The notes under the pieces: generated by a model
The model's input: the letters and a program-made list of their open reading frames with translations, nothing else
Told to the model about the DNA's origin: nothing
Databases searched by the model: none
Source of the DNA: Linnemannia elongata
Taxonomy: Eukaryota; Mortierellomycota; Mortierellomycetes; Mortierellales; Mortierellaceae
NCBI GenBank assembly: GCA_036320915.1
Contig: JAXBDG010000008.1
Span: 1,488,001 to 1,552,000 of the forward strand
DNA: 64,000 bases
Reading direction: 5' to 3'
Program-made: the position numbers and the translations under genes
Shown: positions 48,218 to 60,380 of the stretch, one piece after another
How the letters are laid out: every line of letters begins with the position of its first letter
How positions within the stretch are numbered: the first letter of the stretch is position 1

Positions 48218-51200
48218 ATGGCCGCCACCCCAAGTGCGCTCAAACAGCGCAACCACAAGGCCGCCTCAAATACTCTCCTTTCTTCCACCAGCTCCATCAA
48301 AGAAAACAGCAAGCATGGTCTGAAAAAGGCACATTCAGGATTCTCATCCCGCAAGACCATCCTCTCCGCCTGGGCGACCCTCCTTGGTTTCCTCTTGATC
48401 CTGGGCATCATCAACTACCAGCTCCATTACACCCTCCCGACGCCCGTCCAAGATACTACCAACCCGGTGACAGGAGAGGTTCAGTTCTCGGAGGAGAGTG
48501 TTCGTAAAGTGGTCAGGCATCTGGCCAACGATATCGGATACCGTGTTGTCGGGACTGAGCAGGAGGTTGAAGCCAAGGAGTATTTAATCAAAGAGCTGGT
48601 TCAATTGAAGGAGCAGTCGCTTGTTGCTCAGCATCGTTGGAATGGAAAGAATAAGGCTGCAGAAACTCAGGATGTCTCGTTCCCTAACTTTGATATGTGG
48701 GTTCAAGTCAGCGATGGGTCTCATCGGTTCGACTTTATGTCCAAAGGCAAGTCTATTTTTCGATTCTTCTCGTTCCGCACAATATATTTGTCTTTGTTAA
48801 TGGACACATGGAGCTACAACAAAGGGAAACACAGGAGTACGACCTGCCTCACAGGAATATGGGATTTGATGCAGGGACAGGAACCAACAGTTAAAGCAAA
48901 AAACAGACAGCCAGCCAGGACTTGGCAATTCACCAATTCGATCGGGTTGTCTCTGACAAAGAATGGATCCGAACCCTCACAACTCCAGCAATTTTGCAAA
49001 AAAAAAAAAAAAAAAAAAAAAAACCGGAGCAGGGATGAGCTGAAAGGCTGTACCTTGGCTGTCTTTTTTGGGGGGGGGACACGATGGACATGGCTTTATG
49101 AATACGTGTTTAATAATGACCACTTCAGCCCTCATTTGTTGGTTTTGGGACTTTTGGGATTGGTCAACTTTTTTTTATTCCAGTAGAAAGAACGGCATTG
49201 TATTTCATCCTTTTTAGCTCCAGTTTTCTTTTGTTGTTGTTGGCTTGTGTTTGTGTTTGTGCTTTGTGCTTTTCGCTGTTTATTACCACGGGGAACTAAC
49301 CACCACCTCAACTCCGTTCTCTTCTTTTCTTGTTGTTCTTTTTTTTTCATTCAACCTATCACCTATCACAACCCATTTGTGATTGTTTTTCCATGGGCGC
49401 TTTTCTCTCTCGGTTGTGGTCAAACTTTACCCTGCATTACCTCCTCTTACCCGTGTGTCTGTCCGTCCGGGTGCGTCTGTGTGTCACCAACATTCATCAA
49501 CACAACAACAAAACAACAAATAACACCTCATTTGCATGCGTGGACACCAATTCTCATGGAACCAATCGATCACTTTTCCTCTCTGCTCTCATCATGAATG
49601 CCAACGGTTATCTTCTTATTCACAACAACAATAGTGGTGATGAAGATGTACACCAACATGACCAACATTATTGTTCGACTTTCCTGTGGACCCGAGTGTG
49701 ATGAAAACACCATCCTGCTCAACTCTCATTACGATACGACCCTCGGATCCCCCGGTGCTGTCGATGACGGTCTCGGAGTTGGCGTCATGATGGAGATTAT
49801 CCGCGTGATGTCCCAGCGTCCTTCCAAGATGAAGAACGGCATTGTTTTCTGTAAGTCCTCTTTTTAGCGTCATTCCGTTGCTTGTATACAATGAGCATGA
49901 TGTGACATCATGGAATCGTGCGGGGGCCATTTAAAGCCATCCATACAAAAGATGGTGCCTGAATTAACATCGTCACAAAATCCAAACATAGTGTTCAACG
50001 GAGGAGAAGAGTCGCTACAGGATGCTTCTCATGCTTTCATCACCCAGCACGAGCTCAAGGACAACGTCAGGGCCGTCGTCAACCTGGAGGCCTGCGGTAC
50101 CTCTGGTCGGGAAATTCTCTTCCAGGCCAACTCGCGTGCCATGATCGATGCCTACGCGACCGTGCCTCACCCCCACGGTACCGTCCTTGCGAACGACCTC
50201 TTTGCCACTGGACTCATCCTCTCGGATACCGACTACCGCCAATTCACTCACCACGGCAACCTGACAGGACTGGACATGGCGGTCTACAAGAACAGTTACC
50301 TCTACCATACCCATCTCGATTTGGACGAGTACATGGAGGCTGGTCTGCCCCAACATATGGGCGAGAATGCCTTGGCGCTGGCGACCTTTTTAACCGAGAA
50401 GGCGGAGCTCACCAACTTGGAGGCTACCACGAGCGTTGTCTTTTTCGATGTCTTTGGCCTCTTCTTTGTTGCTTACTCGTGGGCGACTGCACTCAAGTCG
50501 CATTTCCTTATTGGCGGCTTGGCTCTCTTTACGATGGCCACCTCCGTCTCTCGCCCCTCTGCCCGCGGTACCATCTCGATCTTCCTGTCGTTCCTTGCCG
50601 CGATTCTGTTGCCCAACTTTTCCGTCATCTTGCTCAAGGCTCTGGGTACACCCATGCAGTGGTTCTCGCACGAATGGCTTTCGTCATTGCTCTTCTCGCC
50701 CATGTCCCTCGCCGGCATGTTTGGTGTCCAGTACCTGTTCCATGACAGCAAGGCCAGTAGTGGTGCCAACGAGCTGAATACCTTCTCGAGTCTCCAGCTC
50801 TTCTTTACCATCGCCCTTGCTTCGGTCTCGTATGTGGGTCTTGCCAGTTCCTACGTCTTTGCGCTCTTCACCCTCAGCATCACCATCGCCTTATTCATCA
50901 ATTCGAGAAAGGTCGCACAGGACAGCAAAGACGGATCGGAGGTTCTCAGTGTTGATTTCTCGACATACTTCATTGCTTCCATCGCCCCATCTTCCTACTT
51001 GGCTTTTGTCATCTTCAGTGTGCTGGACATCTTTATTCCCTTGACCGGTCGCATTGGTGTCGATGCCCCCGTTGACAACATTGTCGCCGTCTTGACCGGT
51101 TTCCTCACATTCGTGTTTTGCCCACCTGTCCTCGCCTTCTCTCACCGGTTCGGTCGTGCAGTCTTGAAGCGCATTGTCATTGGGGTCTTGGTTATCCACC

Positions 51201-51973
51201 TTCTCATCGTCCTCCTGTCCTCGGCCACCAGCTCGGCATACAATGAACTCCACCCTAAGCGCATCTTTGTCCAGCATGTCCGCAACATGACCTCGGGCGA
51301 GTCGGGTCTCTACATTGCCCATGCTGACCCCGGTCCATTCTACGAACCCTATGTGACCAAGGTCGAAACGCTATTCAACGAGACATCGACCTTCCGCTCC
51401 GCCGAGGCCAACCCAGGTGACTGGAGCGCCATCTACCCGTTCAACCAGTTCTTGGAATCCTATGTGATCGATACCACGCCCTATATCAAGGCCCAGACCA
51501 AGAACCAAACCATCTCCGAGTCCCTGGTACCCCTGACGACCTTTGTCCAAGAGACACCTCGCTTGACCGCTGAGAAGATCTCGTACGATCCCTCGACCGG
51601 TCTCCGCAAGCTGACGGTCCTTTGCACCCACCCTAACTATATCTGGACGGTAGCCAGTTTTGATACCCATTTGACCTCCTGGTCATTGACATCTTCCGAG
51701 CCCTTCCCACACCATTCGCACTATGTTGTCCGTCATGTGGGCACGTTTGCAAGCGATGGATGGAGTTTGGAGTTGGAGTACAAGGCCTCGGGACCTGAGG
51801 ACAAGTTGACGGTTGAGTTGACGTCGATGGAGACGGAGGGCTTTGGAAAGGATGAGGAGAGAGAGTTGATTGGAAGTGGGGATATTGGAGTGATGCGGAA
51901 GGTGTTGAAGAATGCGCCTTCATGGGTTGCGTTGACGTACTTTGGCGCCACGGTTGATCGATTCCAGCTTTAA
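48218..51973 (+). CDS. M28-family membrane metalloprotease (vacuolar PFF1 / ERMP1-like)
   Basis: A multi-pass zinc aminopeptidase-type protein like yeast Pff1 (vacuole membrane) and animal ERMP1 (ER). Three exons (48218-48746, 49635-49850, 49992-51973) give 908 residues. An N-terminal anchor (about 47-68, WATLLGFLLILGIINY) precedes the peptidase domain. Zinc-site residues are visible: His208 in NSHYDT, Asp220/Asp221 in GAVDDG, the catalytic/ligand pair Glu254/Glu255 in NGGEES, Glu281 in NLEACG and His354 in YHTHLD. Eight or nine hydrophobic spans fill about 400-670, followed by a C-terminal non-membrane domain. Intron 1 (48747-49634, 888 nt) uses a GC donor (gcaagt) instead of GT. No GT donor near 48746 gives the conserved FMSK-VVMKMYTN junction. 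That intron contains a 26-base A run and a G run. The start ATG at 48218 is the first in frame. Confidence 0.92.
48998..49023. repeat. Poly-A tract in M28 protease intron 1
   Basis: About 26 A within the 888-nt first intron, followed 50 bp later by a G9 run. No flanking target-site duplication was recognised. Confidence 0.9.
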
Positions 51974-52362
51974 TAGACCGTGAGAGGAGGAAGAGGAAGA
52001 GGCGCTGTTGTATTCTTATTATTTAGATGTTCAAATACACTTTATTATTACATTGCATACTGACTGACTCGTCGATCTCCTAAGTGAAAAAAAGCTGGTT
52101 TGTGTACCTTGTCCGTGGGCCAACAGCAGGAAACAACACCCCACACAAAACACCAATCGGAAGTTCAATTAGAGAAAAGTGCCGGGTCACGTGCACTGGA
52201 CCCGTGAGAAAGTTTTGAACATCTGCTGTTGAAAGGGTCAAAAGGGGGGATGGATCCCCTCTTTTTCTTTTCTTTTTTCTCCAGTTCATCTCCCCTCCTT
52301 CACTCCACTCCATTCTCCACTCTCCACTCCCCACTCTTTCCTCCCATTCCTACATCACAGCC
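51974..52362. other. Intergenic: M28 protease 3' flank and IVD promoter
   Basis: 389 bp. It contains a CCAAT box near 52152, the CACGTG element at 52188-52193 inside an inverted repeat, and a pyrimidine-rich leader before the IVD ATG. Confidence 0.6.
52183..52204. promoter_or_regulatory. CACGTG E-box in a 6-bp inverted repeat, IVD promoter
   Basis: CGGGTC (52183-52188) and GACCCG (52199-52204) are perfect reverse complements around a 10-bp spacer. A class-B E-box CACGTG lies at 52188-52193, overlapping the left arm. The site is 170 bp before the isovaleryl-CoA dehydrogenase ATG and 30 bp after a CCAAT box. Binding by a bHLH protein is inferred, not shown. Confidence 0.45.
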
Positions 52363-54243
52363 ATGTTCGCAAAGTCCTTCCTCCAGAGAGCCACCACCGT
52401 TCGTCTCCCTACCCTCTCCGCCGCTGCTGTAAGGATCTTTTTCTTATTCTCATCACACTTCCTCCTTTGTCTCATTCACTCTTTTCCTTGACCCTTTTCA
52501 TGTTCACTCTCTGTTTACATCATGGCCAGCTCTTTCGGATGACCGCAGTTGTCCAAATAAGCAGTAGTTCTACTCTCTTTTACTACTCGTTCTTCATCTT
52601 CTCCCGATACTAATACAGTCCACACGTTTCCCTTTCCCACAAAAAAAATACCACCCAATTAGCGCTTGAACGGTCTCCGCGCCACCGCTGTCCGTTACAA
52701 CTCGCGCTCGTCGTACAATGCCCACGTTGCCGGTTTGACAGAGGAGCAAGAGGAGTTCCGTCAGGCCGTGAACCGTTTCGCCACTGAGGAGCTTGCCCCC
52801 CGTGCCCAGGACATTGACCGCGAGAACTCTTTCCCCATGGTAATTTTTTGCGTTTTTTTTTTTTTTTTTTTTTGCCTCCTTTGTTGTGGAAATCACTTTA
52901 AGACACAACAAACAACGGGAAAAAGCGTCAAGAGACGGACCCCATTGCCATCCACTTTGACTTCTCCTGCATAATCCCATTCCACCCATTAATCCTCTCC
53001 CCCCTTCCTCTCTTTCTCTCCCCACACTCTATACCACAAACTAAAAATATAAATAGGACATGTGGAAGAAGTTTGGAGAGATGGGTCTCCTCGGAATCAC
53101 CGTCCCTGCCGAATACGGTGGTTTGGGTCTTGGATACCTTGAGCACACTGTTGCCATGGAGGAAATCTCTCGCGCTTCGGGATCCGTTGCTCTCTCGTAC
53201 GGTGCCCACTCCAACCTTTGCGTCAACCAGATTAACCGCAACGGAAACGATGCCCAGAAGAAGAAGTATTTGCCCAAGGTAAGCAGAGTCGAAAGTCGAA
53301 ACATTGCATAGAAGGAATTCAGAATTTTACTTGTTTCTCTTTCGTCTCTCCACCACTTCGCCTCAACACTTGTGTTATTTTTGTTTACTAACATGCCATT
53401 ATTCTTAACTCGCACGAACAAAAAAACCAGCTGATCTCGGGTGAGCATGTTGGTGCTTTGGCCATGTCGGAGCACACCTCCGGTTCGGATGTTGTCTCGA
53501 TGAAGCTCACTGCTGAGAAGAAGGGTGACAAGTACATTTTGAACGGAACCAAGTTCTGGATCACCAACGGACCCGATGCCGATACCTTGGTCGTCTACGC
53601 CAAGACTGACCTCAAGGCTGGCCCCAAGGGCATCACTGCCTTCATTATCGAGAAGGGCATGAAGGGTTTCTCGCGCGGCCAGAAGCTCGACAAGTTGGGC
53701 ATGCGTGGCTCCAACACCTGCGAGCTCATCTTTGAGGACTGCGAGGTCCCCGCCGAGAACGTCCTCGGAAAGGAGGGCAAGGGTGTCTATGTCCTTATGT
53801 CTGGTTTGGACTATGAGCGTCTCGTCCTCTCTGGAGGACCTCTCGGTCTGATGCAGAACGCCCTCGATATCACTTTGGACTATGTCCACCAGCGCAAGCA
53901 GTTTGGTCAGGCCATTGGAGAGTTCCAGTTGCTCCAGGGCAAGGTTGCTGACATGTACACCAAGCTCAACGCCTCGCGCGCATACGTCTACGCCGTTGCC
54001 CGTGCCTGCGACAGCGGCCACAGCTCCAACCGCGACTGCGCCGGTGTTATCTTGTACTCTGCTGAGCGTGCCACTGAGGTTGCCCTTGATGCCATTCAGT
54101 GCTTGGGTGGTAACGGATATATCAACGATTTCCCTACCGGCCGCATCTTGAGAGATGCCAAGCTCTACGAGATTGGTGCCGGTACCTCTGAGATCAGGAG
54201 GATGTTGATCGGACGCGAGTTCAACAAGGACTACAAGAACTAA
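52363..54243 (+). CDS. IVD: Isovaleryl-CoA dehydrogenase, mitochondrial
   Basis: The FAD enzyme of leucine breakdown that oxidises isovaleryl-CoA to 3-methylcrotonyl-CoA in the mitochondrial matrix, passing electrons to ETF. Four exons (52363-52428, 52663-52839, 53057-53278, 53431-54243), all phase 0, give 425 residues, matching the animal enzyme length. The N-terminus is an Arg/Ser-rich, acid-free presequence ([15 protein letters not shown], continued by [12 protein letters not shown]). Family marks are [35 protein letters not shown] and the IVD-type catalytic glutamate Glu284 in [15 protein letters not shown]. In most other acyl-CoA dehydrogenases the base lies near the C-terminus, so this residue separates IVD from them. 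[12 protein letters not shown] and [12 protein letters not shown] close the fold. An E-box and a CCAAT box lie upstream. The gene is convergent with ARFRP1, 178 bp away. Confidence 0.95.
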
Positions 54244-54421
54244 GTTTTGACATAATCGTCTTCCTTTTTTTCTGTTCACTTTTTCGTTTTTTGCATATTA
54301 AAGAATTTTCATAGATACCATACCCCACTCTCTTTGTTCTGTTGTTCTTGGTTGTCATTTTGTATTAGTGGGTTGAGAAAGGTTTCGAATAAGAGGGAGG
54401 AGTAGAGAAGGATGAGAAAGT

Positions 54422-55839
54422 CTATTGTGAGATGATAATGGGCGGACGGTTGACCTTGTTTCTCTGAACCCGCAAGAACAGCCAGTCGACTGCCTCCTTG
54501 ACTCCATTTCTAACACATTCAACAGAGTTGAAAGAGAAAAGGGTTGTTAAACAATACGAAAAAGGGCAATTTAAGATTGGTCATGCAATCATAGACCGAA
54601 CTACCAAACTCGGGGAGGAAGAAAGGAGTCCCCTCCACATACACAATGAAGGCTCAGAAAACAAACAATTATTTAAGCATGTAAATAAACACGCATGCTT
54701 CGTCCCTGGAAATATAATTGAAAAGGGAGAGAGAGAGAGAGAGAGAAGGAAGAAGAAAGACTTACCCTTCGAGTGCAGATATTGGGAGGACTCTAGAATC
54801 ACGTGCCCCGAGTCGTTCAGCGATTTGGTTAAAGATCTCCTTGATGGATTCTAGGCGTAGTGCGGTCGGCACATCCTGTTTATTCGCCAGCATCAGGACT
54901 GGTACTCCCTCCACGGTATCGTCCAAAATCACGCGCTCTAGTAGAATAAAGATTCCAGTGGAGATACTGTTAGCGATTCTCCCGTCGCTTTCACCTGCAC
55001 TGCTCTTAATCTTAAAATTATGAATCGTTCTGTTTGCATTATCAAAAACACTTTCACACTTCAGAGTCAATATAGAGACCCATCTTCCGTATTTCAAAGA
55101 CTAATACCACATATCCAACCTTGACTCCACCCTTGCGAAAAGTGGACACTTACCAAGGGCATTTTTGCACTCTTCGATACGTTCTGGATCTGAAGAGTCG
55201 ACAACAAAGACGATGGCATGGCATTCCCGATAGTACCGTTCCCAGATTGTCTGCAGATCAGTCTGTCCTCCCAGGTCCTGGAAATTAATCCTTGCTCCTC
55301 CAATGTCAATCCTTCCGACTATTAGGAGGGAGTTGAAGAATGTGGTAATGAGGACAGAGGTATTGATTAGCATCCATTAAAAAACCCCATCTTGTCCCCC
55401 CTTCCCCTCCATTTTCATTATTGGCTTTGCAGTTGTTCTCCCTTGGAACGTAAGACGTGAGATTGAAGCATTTGATGATTGTGATGAGTGAGCATTGTTA
55501 ACGTACTGTTCAATCCCACGGTGGGAGCAATCCTCTCTGGTGGCAATCCAGGCACTCCCAAGAAGATAGACTTGATTCTTTCCAGTAGTGTCTAGATGAT
55601 CAAATGAGGGAACAGGAAGAGAGCATAGGAATATGTGAGTTACAGCCATCAATTGAGGTGACTGACAGGTCCTGATACAACTAGGGAGGTGACAGAGCGG
55701 TGCAGAAAGAAAGAGAGGATGATAACGAGAAGAAAGCTGTACATACAGTCTTGCCAGCATTGTCGAGTCCGATAATGACGATGTAATAGGCCTCACGCCT
55801 GGTGAGGTGCTTGTACAGCCCGCTCAAGAATGAGTACAT
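54422..55839 (-). CDS. ARF-related small GTPase ARFRP1 / Arl3
   Basis: An ARF-family GTPase of the ARFRP1 (yeast Arl3) group, which acts at the trans-Golgi, recruiting Arl1 and its golgins. Five exons (55839-55747, 55591-55507, 55318-55154, 54937-54766, 54509-54422) join to 200 residues, equal to human ARFRP1 within one. The P-loop is GLDNAGKT at 24-31, DLGGQ is at 74-78 with Gln78, and NKQD is at 133-136. The N-terminus MYSFLSGLYK has no Gly2 for myristoylation. Met-Tyr starts are typical of this group, which is N-acetylated by NatC and anchored through Sys1. The C-terminus reads WLFLRVQRNKVNRPP, as in ARFRP1. The last exon is only 88 nt. The insert between P-loop and switch I (SIFLGVPGLPPERI) is the length seen in ARFRP1 and longer than in ARF1. 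Confidence 0.93.
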
Positions 55840-56231
55840 TCAGTCGTGTATGCGTTGTTCGTCTGGTATATCTGCAACGGATCGAACTGAGGAGAGGAGA
55901 AGGAAAGGTGGAAGGCGCGCGGACGGTTTCCTTCTTTTGTTGGCTGGTGCGCTGAAGTGTTGAAAAGAATGATGCCTCTTGATGACGAAGAATGGACGGT
56001 GAGGACTGAAAGCCTGGTTCCTGCAATTCGATGCTGTGATTTTGAAGAATTATTCCAGACGACTCTTGCTTTCCTGTGTGCTTGTCGAATGCCGGTTGTC
56101 TCCTGGTGGGGGAGTTTTTTTTTCCCAAGGGCGTCCAAGTGTGATGAGGTTACAAAGTGGAAAAGTGATGTCGCCCAACTTTTTTTTTTCTATCTCTTTG
56201 TGACCCCAGCACTTGCAACGACCACTTCCTG

Positions 56232-56237
56232 CACGTG
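56232..56237. promoter_or_regulatory. CACGTG E-box upstream of ARFRP1
   Basis: CACGTG lies 393 bp upstream of the ARFRP1 ATG, with an ATTGG (inverted CCAAT) 4 bp beyond it. Its distance to bHLH-2 (5.9 kb) makes ARFRP1 the likelier target if it works at all. Function is inferred. Confidence 0.3.
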
Positions 56238-57570
56238 ATGATTGGAGGAGTTCGCGTTATATTTTTGCCACCAATCTTTTTCTTTCCCTACCTATGACTT
56301 GGAATGCCTAGTGAGAAAACTAGGCACGGGTATTCTTTCCATAGGTTTCCTCCAAAAAGGACGTATTCGCCTCCAATTCTCGCAATCAGTTTCGCTCTAG
56401 AACGGCCCCATCCTTTACTCGACTAACGATGACATGACATATAAACGTCGCCGTCCATTTAGATTGAACCTATTGTTTTCCTTTGACTAGAACAAAGTAA
56501 CAGCTTGCGACGATTTAGTAATGGCATTTAGTCTCGATGATCATGCGATGTCCTCCCCATCTAACTCAAATCGACTGTACAGACCTTACTCTTGCGTCTT
56601 CATTCCCCTTCACGTCCCCGATGCGACTCCAACGCAACTCAACGCAACTCAACATAATTCAAATCAGATCGCCCATTTTTATCATTGTCGCTCTTTTATT
56701 TGGCTTTGTGGACGTCAAATCTTATTACCCATCGGAGTCGTTATTCATAGCCTCCTCGGCCCCTTCAAGAAAAATTTAAACAAAAATGACTACAAGTAAG
56801 CTAATATGTTATTCAGCTGTATGGATCGCAAGCAAGACCATTCTTTTTTCAGCTGCAAGAAAGCCAAAAAAATAAATTAAAAAGCTTTTTCGATTGATGC
56901 CAACCTTTGAGCAAATTTAGTCATTTTGACGATCATGGAGCTATCCCGTGGCATTTTGGCTCGCACTACTCGACAGAGTTCGCTGGGAAGGAAAGAGGAT
57001 TAAACGCCAAGATGAAAAGAGGGAGAAGTTCATAATGCGACCTCTTGACTTGAACAGAAATGGATTGAGTATGAGCAACAGACAACCTTCTATCATGGGG
57101 CAAGCAAGTGATGAACGCTAACATGCACTAAAATAATGTACGACGATCATACATTTTGTTTCCTTTTTTCATCCGAGTTGATGAATGTCGCATGTTAATG
57201 AGGACCTCTGAAGACAAAAAAAAAAAATATAATTCGTAAATCATCCACATGTCATGATTTATCTTTTTTTTCTTTGCCTTCGACTTCTCTCCCCCGGATG
57301 AACTCTTTGTGATGTAATTTATGGATGCCCAGTGTACCTCCGTCCCGTCCCCATCCCTGTCCCCGTCCCCTGTTCATTTCTTTCCCCAATATTTTTTATT
57401 TCGTCTTCGCCTCTCGGTTCTGACACGAGGGAATTATGAAAACGACGAAAACTGCTGTGTTTTTGGTAGGTGTCGATTTGTTGTAAATTAATATATCTTT
57501 GGGTATGAAACGCTGATTGGCCAACGCTCAAAAACGTGGTCGTTGCTAGTTTCGTTGCATCCAGTTGATG

Positions 57571-57572
<2 letters not shown>

Positions 57573-57612
<40 letters not shown>

Positions 57613-57614
57613 AT

Positions 57615-57658
<44 letters not shown>

Positions 57659-57680
57659 AACAACAACAACAACAACAACC
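57573..57680. repeat. Poly-A run followed by (CAA)n array
   Basis: About 39 A, a short CATA spacer, then about 21 CAA units with one TAA interruption. Frames through it read as poly-Lys/Thr or poly-Leu and are artefacts. Confidence 0.95.
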
Positions 57681-59265
57681 GTGGATATGGATGTTCAGCA
57701 ACTTGGACCTAAGGTATTGTTGTTGTGATGGTGTTCGTAAAATCAACCGAATGAACAGAATTGCAGCTACCCTCGGTGGTCAGCCCGTCTGATACGTTTT
57801 TGAAATCTCAAAAGGAAAAGGGAAAGAGTATCGGGGTCAGAACAAATTCTTTTTCGTCATGATCGAGGTATTTGCCGATCATTGGTTCAATGGATCCCCG
57901 AGTCCCTATCTCTCTCTCTTATTCTCTCTAACTCCGGGGACAAAACAATTGAGAAGGGAGCTAAACAGGAGAAAGAAGAAAAACTCAAAGTGAATAAGAG
58001 TGGGTGAAAAATAGAAAGAAAAGATAACGAGTTGGGCGCAAGAACGCGGATCTAGCTAATAAGCTCTTCTTTTCTGTCTTCTGCATCACTCTTAATTTTT
58101 TTTTCTTTTTTTTTCAAGGTCCGAGTTCAGTGGTTGGTACTACTCTTGTCATGGTGGCAAGATGTTTTCTATCTTTTTCTGATGCATGAGCCGGAGATGG
58201 GATAAGTTGAAGGGGGGAAAAAAGGATTTATCGCATCAATCGTTTTTTCTTTTTTCGATCTGGGAAAGAGAAAGAGAAAAAAAATAATGGAAGAATAAGG
58301 AATAGGAGTGAGAGAAAGATTCTGTTTGTGTGTTTTGAATGGCAGATGAGAGGAGGGAAACCACACACTCAGACACAGACTCAGCAGCGAGCAAATCTTT
58401 TGCATACACATGGTCGCGCAAAACGAGCAACGTTATGAAGCGGCTGTTAGGTATAGCCCTCGGACCAAGGTTTAGTGTCATGGCCAGACCGTCTTACTTT
58501 CTCCATTTGTCAAACACGAGGGTGAAGGTGTGTCTGTGTGTGTATGTGTGCAACAAATTTCTTCTTAAAGGCTGGCCGAAACCCCCCCAGATGGATCATG
58601 AAAGTCTGGAGAGACATGGGAGGAGAGAGGAGAAAGAAAGATATGGACAAAAGTGGTACGTACAGTCGGAGGAATGTTGTAAAGCCCTCGTAGTTGTGTC
58701 TTTGTATCGAAAATTGTACCCAGAAGCCAATTGAAGAAGAAAGCGATGGGGGATATAAAAGTATGCAAAGGACGAGGCGAGGATGGGAACGAGCGAGGTG
58801 GCCAATTGGTCGGAAAGAGCGTTAAAGGGAAGAATGAATGTGCAACACCAGCCAACGCACGTTAACATTTTCTCTTTTGTATTTTGGTTTTGAATAGAAA
58901 TTCTTGTACTTCTTATCGAACCATCGATACAATAAGCATGGACGACCTCAATATTTTTTCTCAACCTTAACAACCAAACGCAAACAGAACATCCATGTTG
59001 GACAATGAGGGGCAAAAAAAGGGTACATTGGCCCCAGTAAGAACAATCCTGGTGTGGGGAAACAGAGGGATGCAGGAGGGAAGGCGAGCTATTTTTTTTC
59101 CTGCAAAGCGGATGTAAGTTGTAAAACATGAGTGAGGTACCTACCATGGTATGTTGACGTGAGAAGCAAAGAAAGTGGCTCCATCCATTCCCTCTCACCA
59201 GATTCTGTAGAATCATACGAGAGGCGGAAAAGTAAGAACTAAGCGAGATAGCCCTCTATTTTCAA

Positions 59266-59289
59266 TTTTTTTTTTTTTTTTTTTTTTTT
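59266..59289. repeat. Poly-T tract
   Basis: About 24 uninterrupted T in the gene-poor region. Confidence 0.9.
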
Positions 59290-60358
59290 AAGAGAATAAA
59301 GTGTGGCTCGCTCGGACTTCCATGTGATGCCTGGGAGAGGAGTTTGAAGCAAGGTCGCTTGGGAGCTTGGTTGGTCGGTTGGGTCGGTGGTATGAATTTC
59401 AAATGACTGATCACAAATGCGTCCCGGTGTTGATTGACTACTCCAGTACTCTTATGATGGTTTCTGACTTTCCTTGGTCTGGTCTCATCATCGTCGTCAC
59501 TCCTCCTCCTCCTCCTCATTCAATCAAGACTGATAAGGATTCTGTTCCTCCCTCCTTGAATTATTAGCAGTTACTCTCCCCTCTCACTCGCCCTCCTCAC
59601 TCTCTCGCATGTCATCGCTACCTCCCTCCTTCCAACTCCACGCGCTAAAAAAATATCGTTAATCATTTGGTGCAGCTCTCCTGATCCAACCCGTCCCCAT
59701 GGCCTCTAACAGCCTTGAATCCCTAATTGCCTCACTCCCCTCACCCTTCATCATCCGATGTTTTGTTTACATACGACCAGTGCAATGATCGTCATTAACA
59801 AACAAAGCAGCTTCCTCTTGCTTAGCGTTATACATCTATCACGTTTACTATTATTATTATTATTTTTTGTTTTTAACGCACAGAAGAAAAGTCATCCTGA
59901 AGGCCCCAAGCCATCTCACCCATAAACCTCCTCGGAAAAATAAGCCTGTTTGGTATGCCAAGGCTCCCTTCGTCTTATAAGACGATCCATTGTAAAATAG
60001 ATAAATCCAGCTTATTGAACTAAAAACTAAAAAGAACAATTGAGGGAAAGACGAGAATGAGTGAGTGGATCGGTTTGAGCGAAAAGGAATGAATACTCTA
60101 GATGAGACTATTGACAAGGAAAACTAAAAATTGGATAAGGGATGTTCGGATCTGTTGGATGAACAAAAGAGCAGAGCAAAAGAATCAATACGAGTAAAGA
60201 ATGGTAATGAAAAGCGACAAGATAGACTCTACTACAAAGAAAAAGAAGGAGAAAAAAAATGGTACCTGAGGCAAGTACCTTCCCATGTCGTTGATGCTCT
60301 TTCTTCTACTTCTGTCATTCCCCCGCTTCTTAGTCTGTGTGCAATGCCACATTTTTCA

Positions 60359-60380
60359 CTCACACACACACACACACACA
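60359..60380. repeat. (CA)n microsatellite
   Basis: About eleven CA units in the gene-poor region upstream of bHLH-2. Confidence 0.85.

Noticed and set aside
53041..54279. 412-codon open frame antisense to isovaleryl-CoA dehydrogenase
   Set aside because: It mirrors the GC-biased codons of a strongly supported gene, covers its introns and has no family features.
54800..54805. CACGTG inside ARFRP1 exon 4
   Set aside because: It lies in coding sequence and is explained by the codons; no reason to treat it as a control site.
56521..56799. Possible small exon ending at a gtaagc donor-like site (KNDYK)
   Set aside because: No family similarity, competing frame of similar length, and no partner exon found.
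57319..57678. Poly-Leu/Cys or Lys/Thr frames over the A-run and CAA array
   Set aside because: Homopolymer and trinucleotide repeat artefacts.
58339..58734. 131-codon plus-strand frame (MADERRETTHS)
   Set aside because: Mixed composition without recognisable domain. It includes a CVCVYVCN run from a GT repeat; likely chance.
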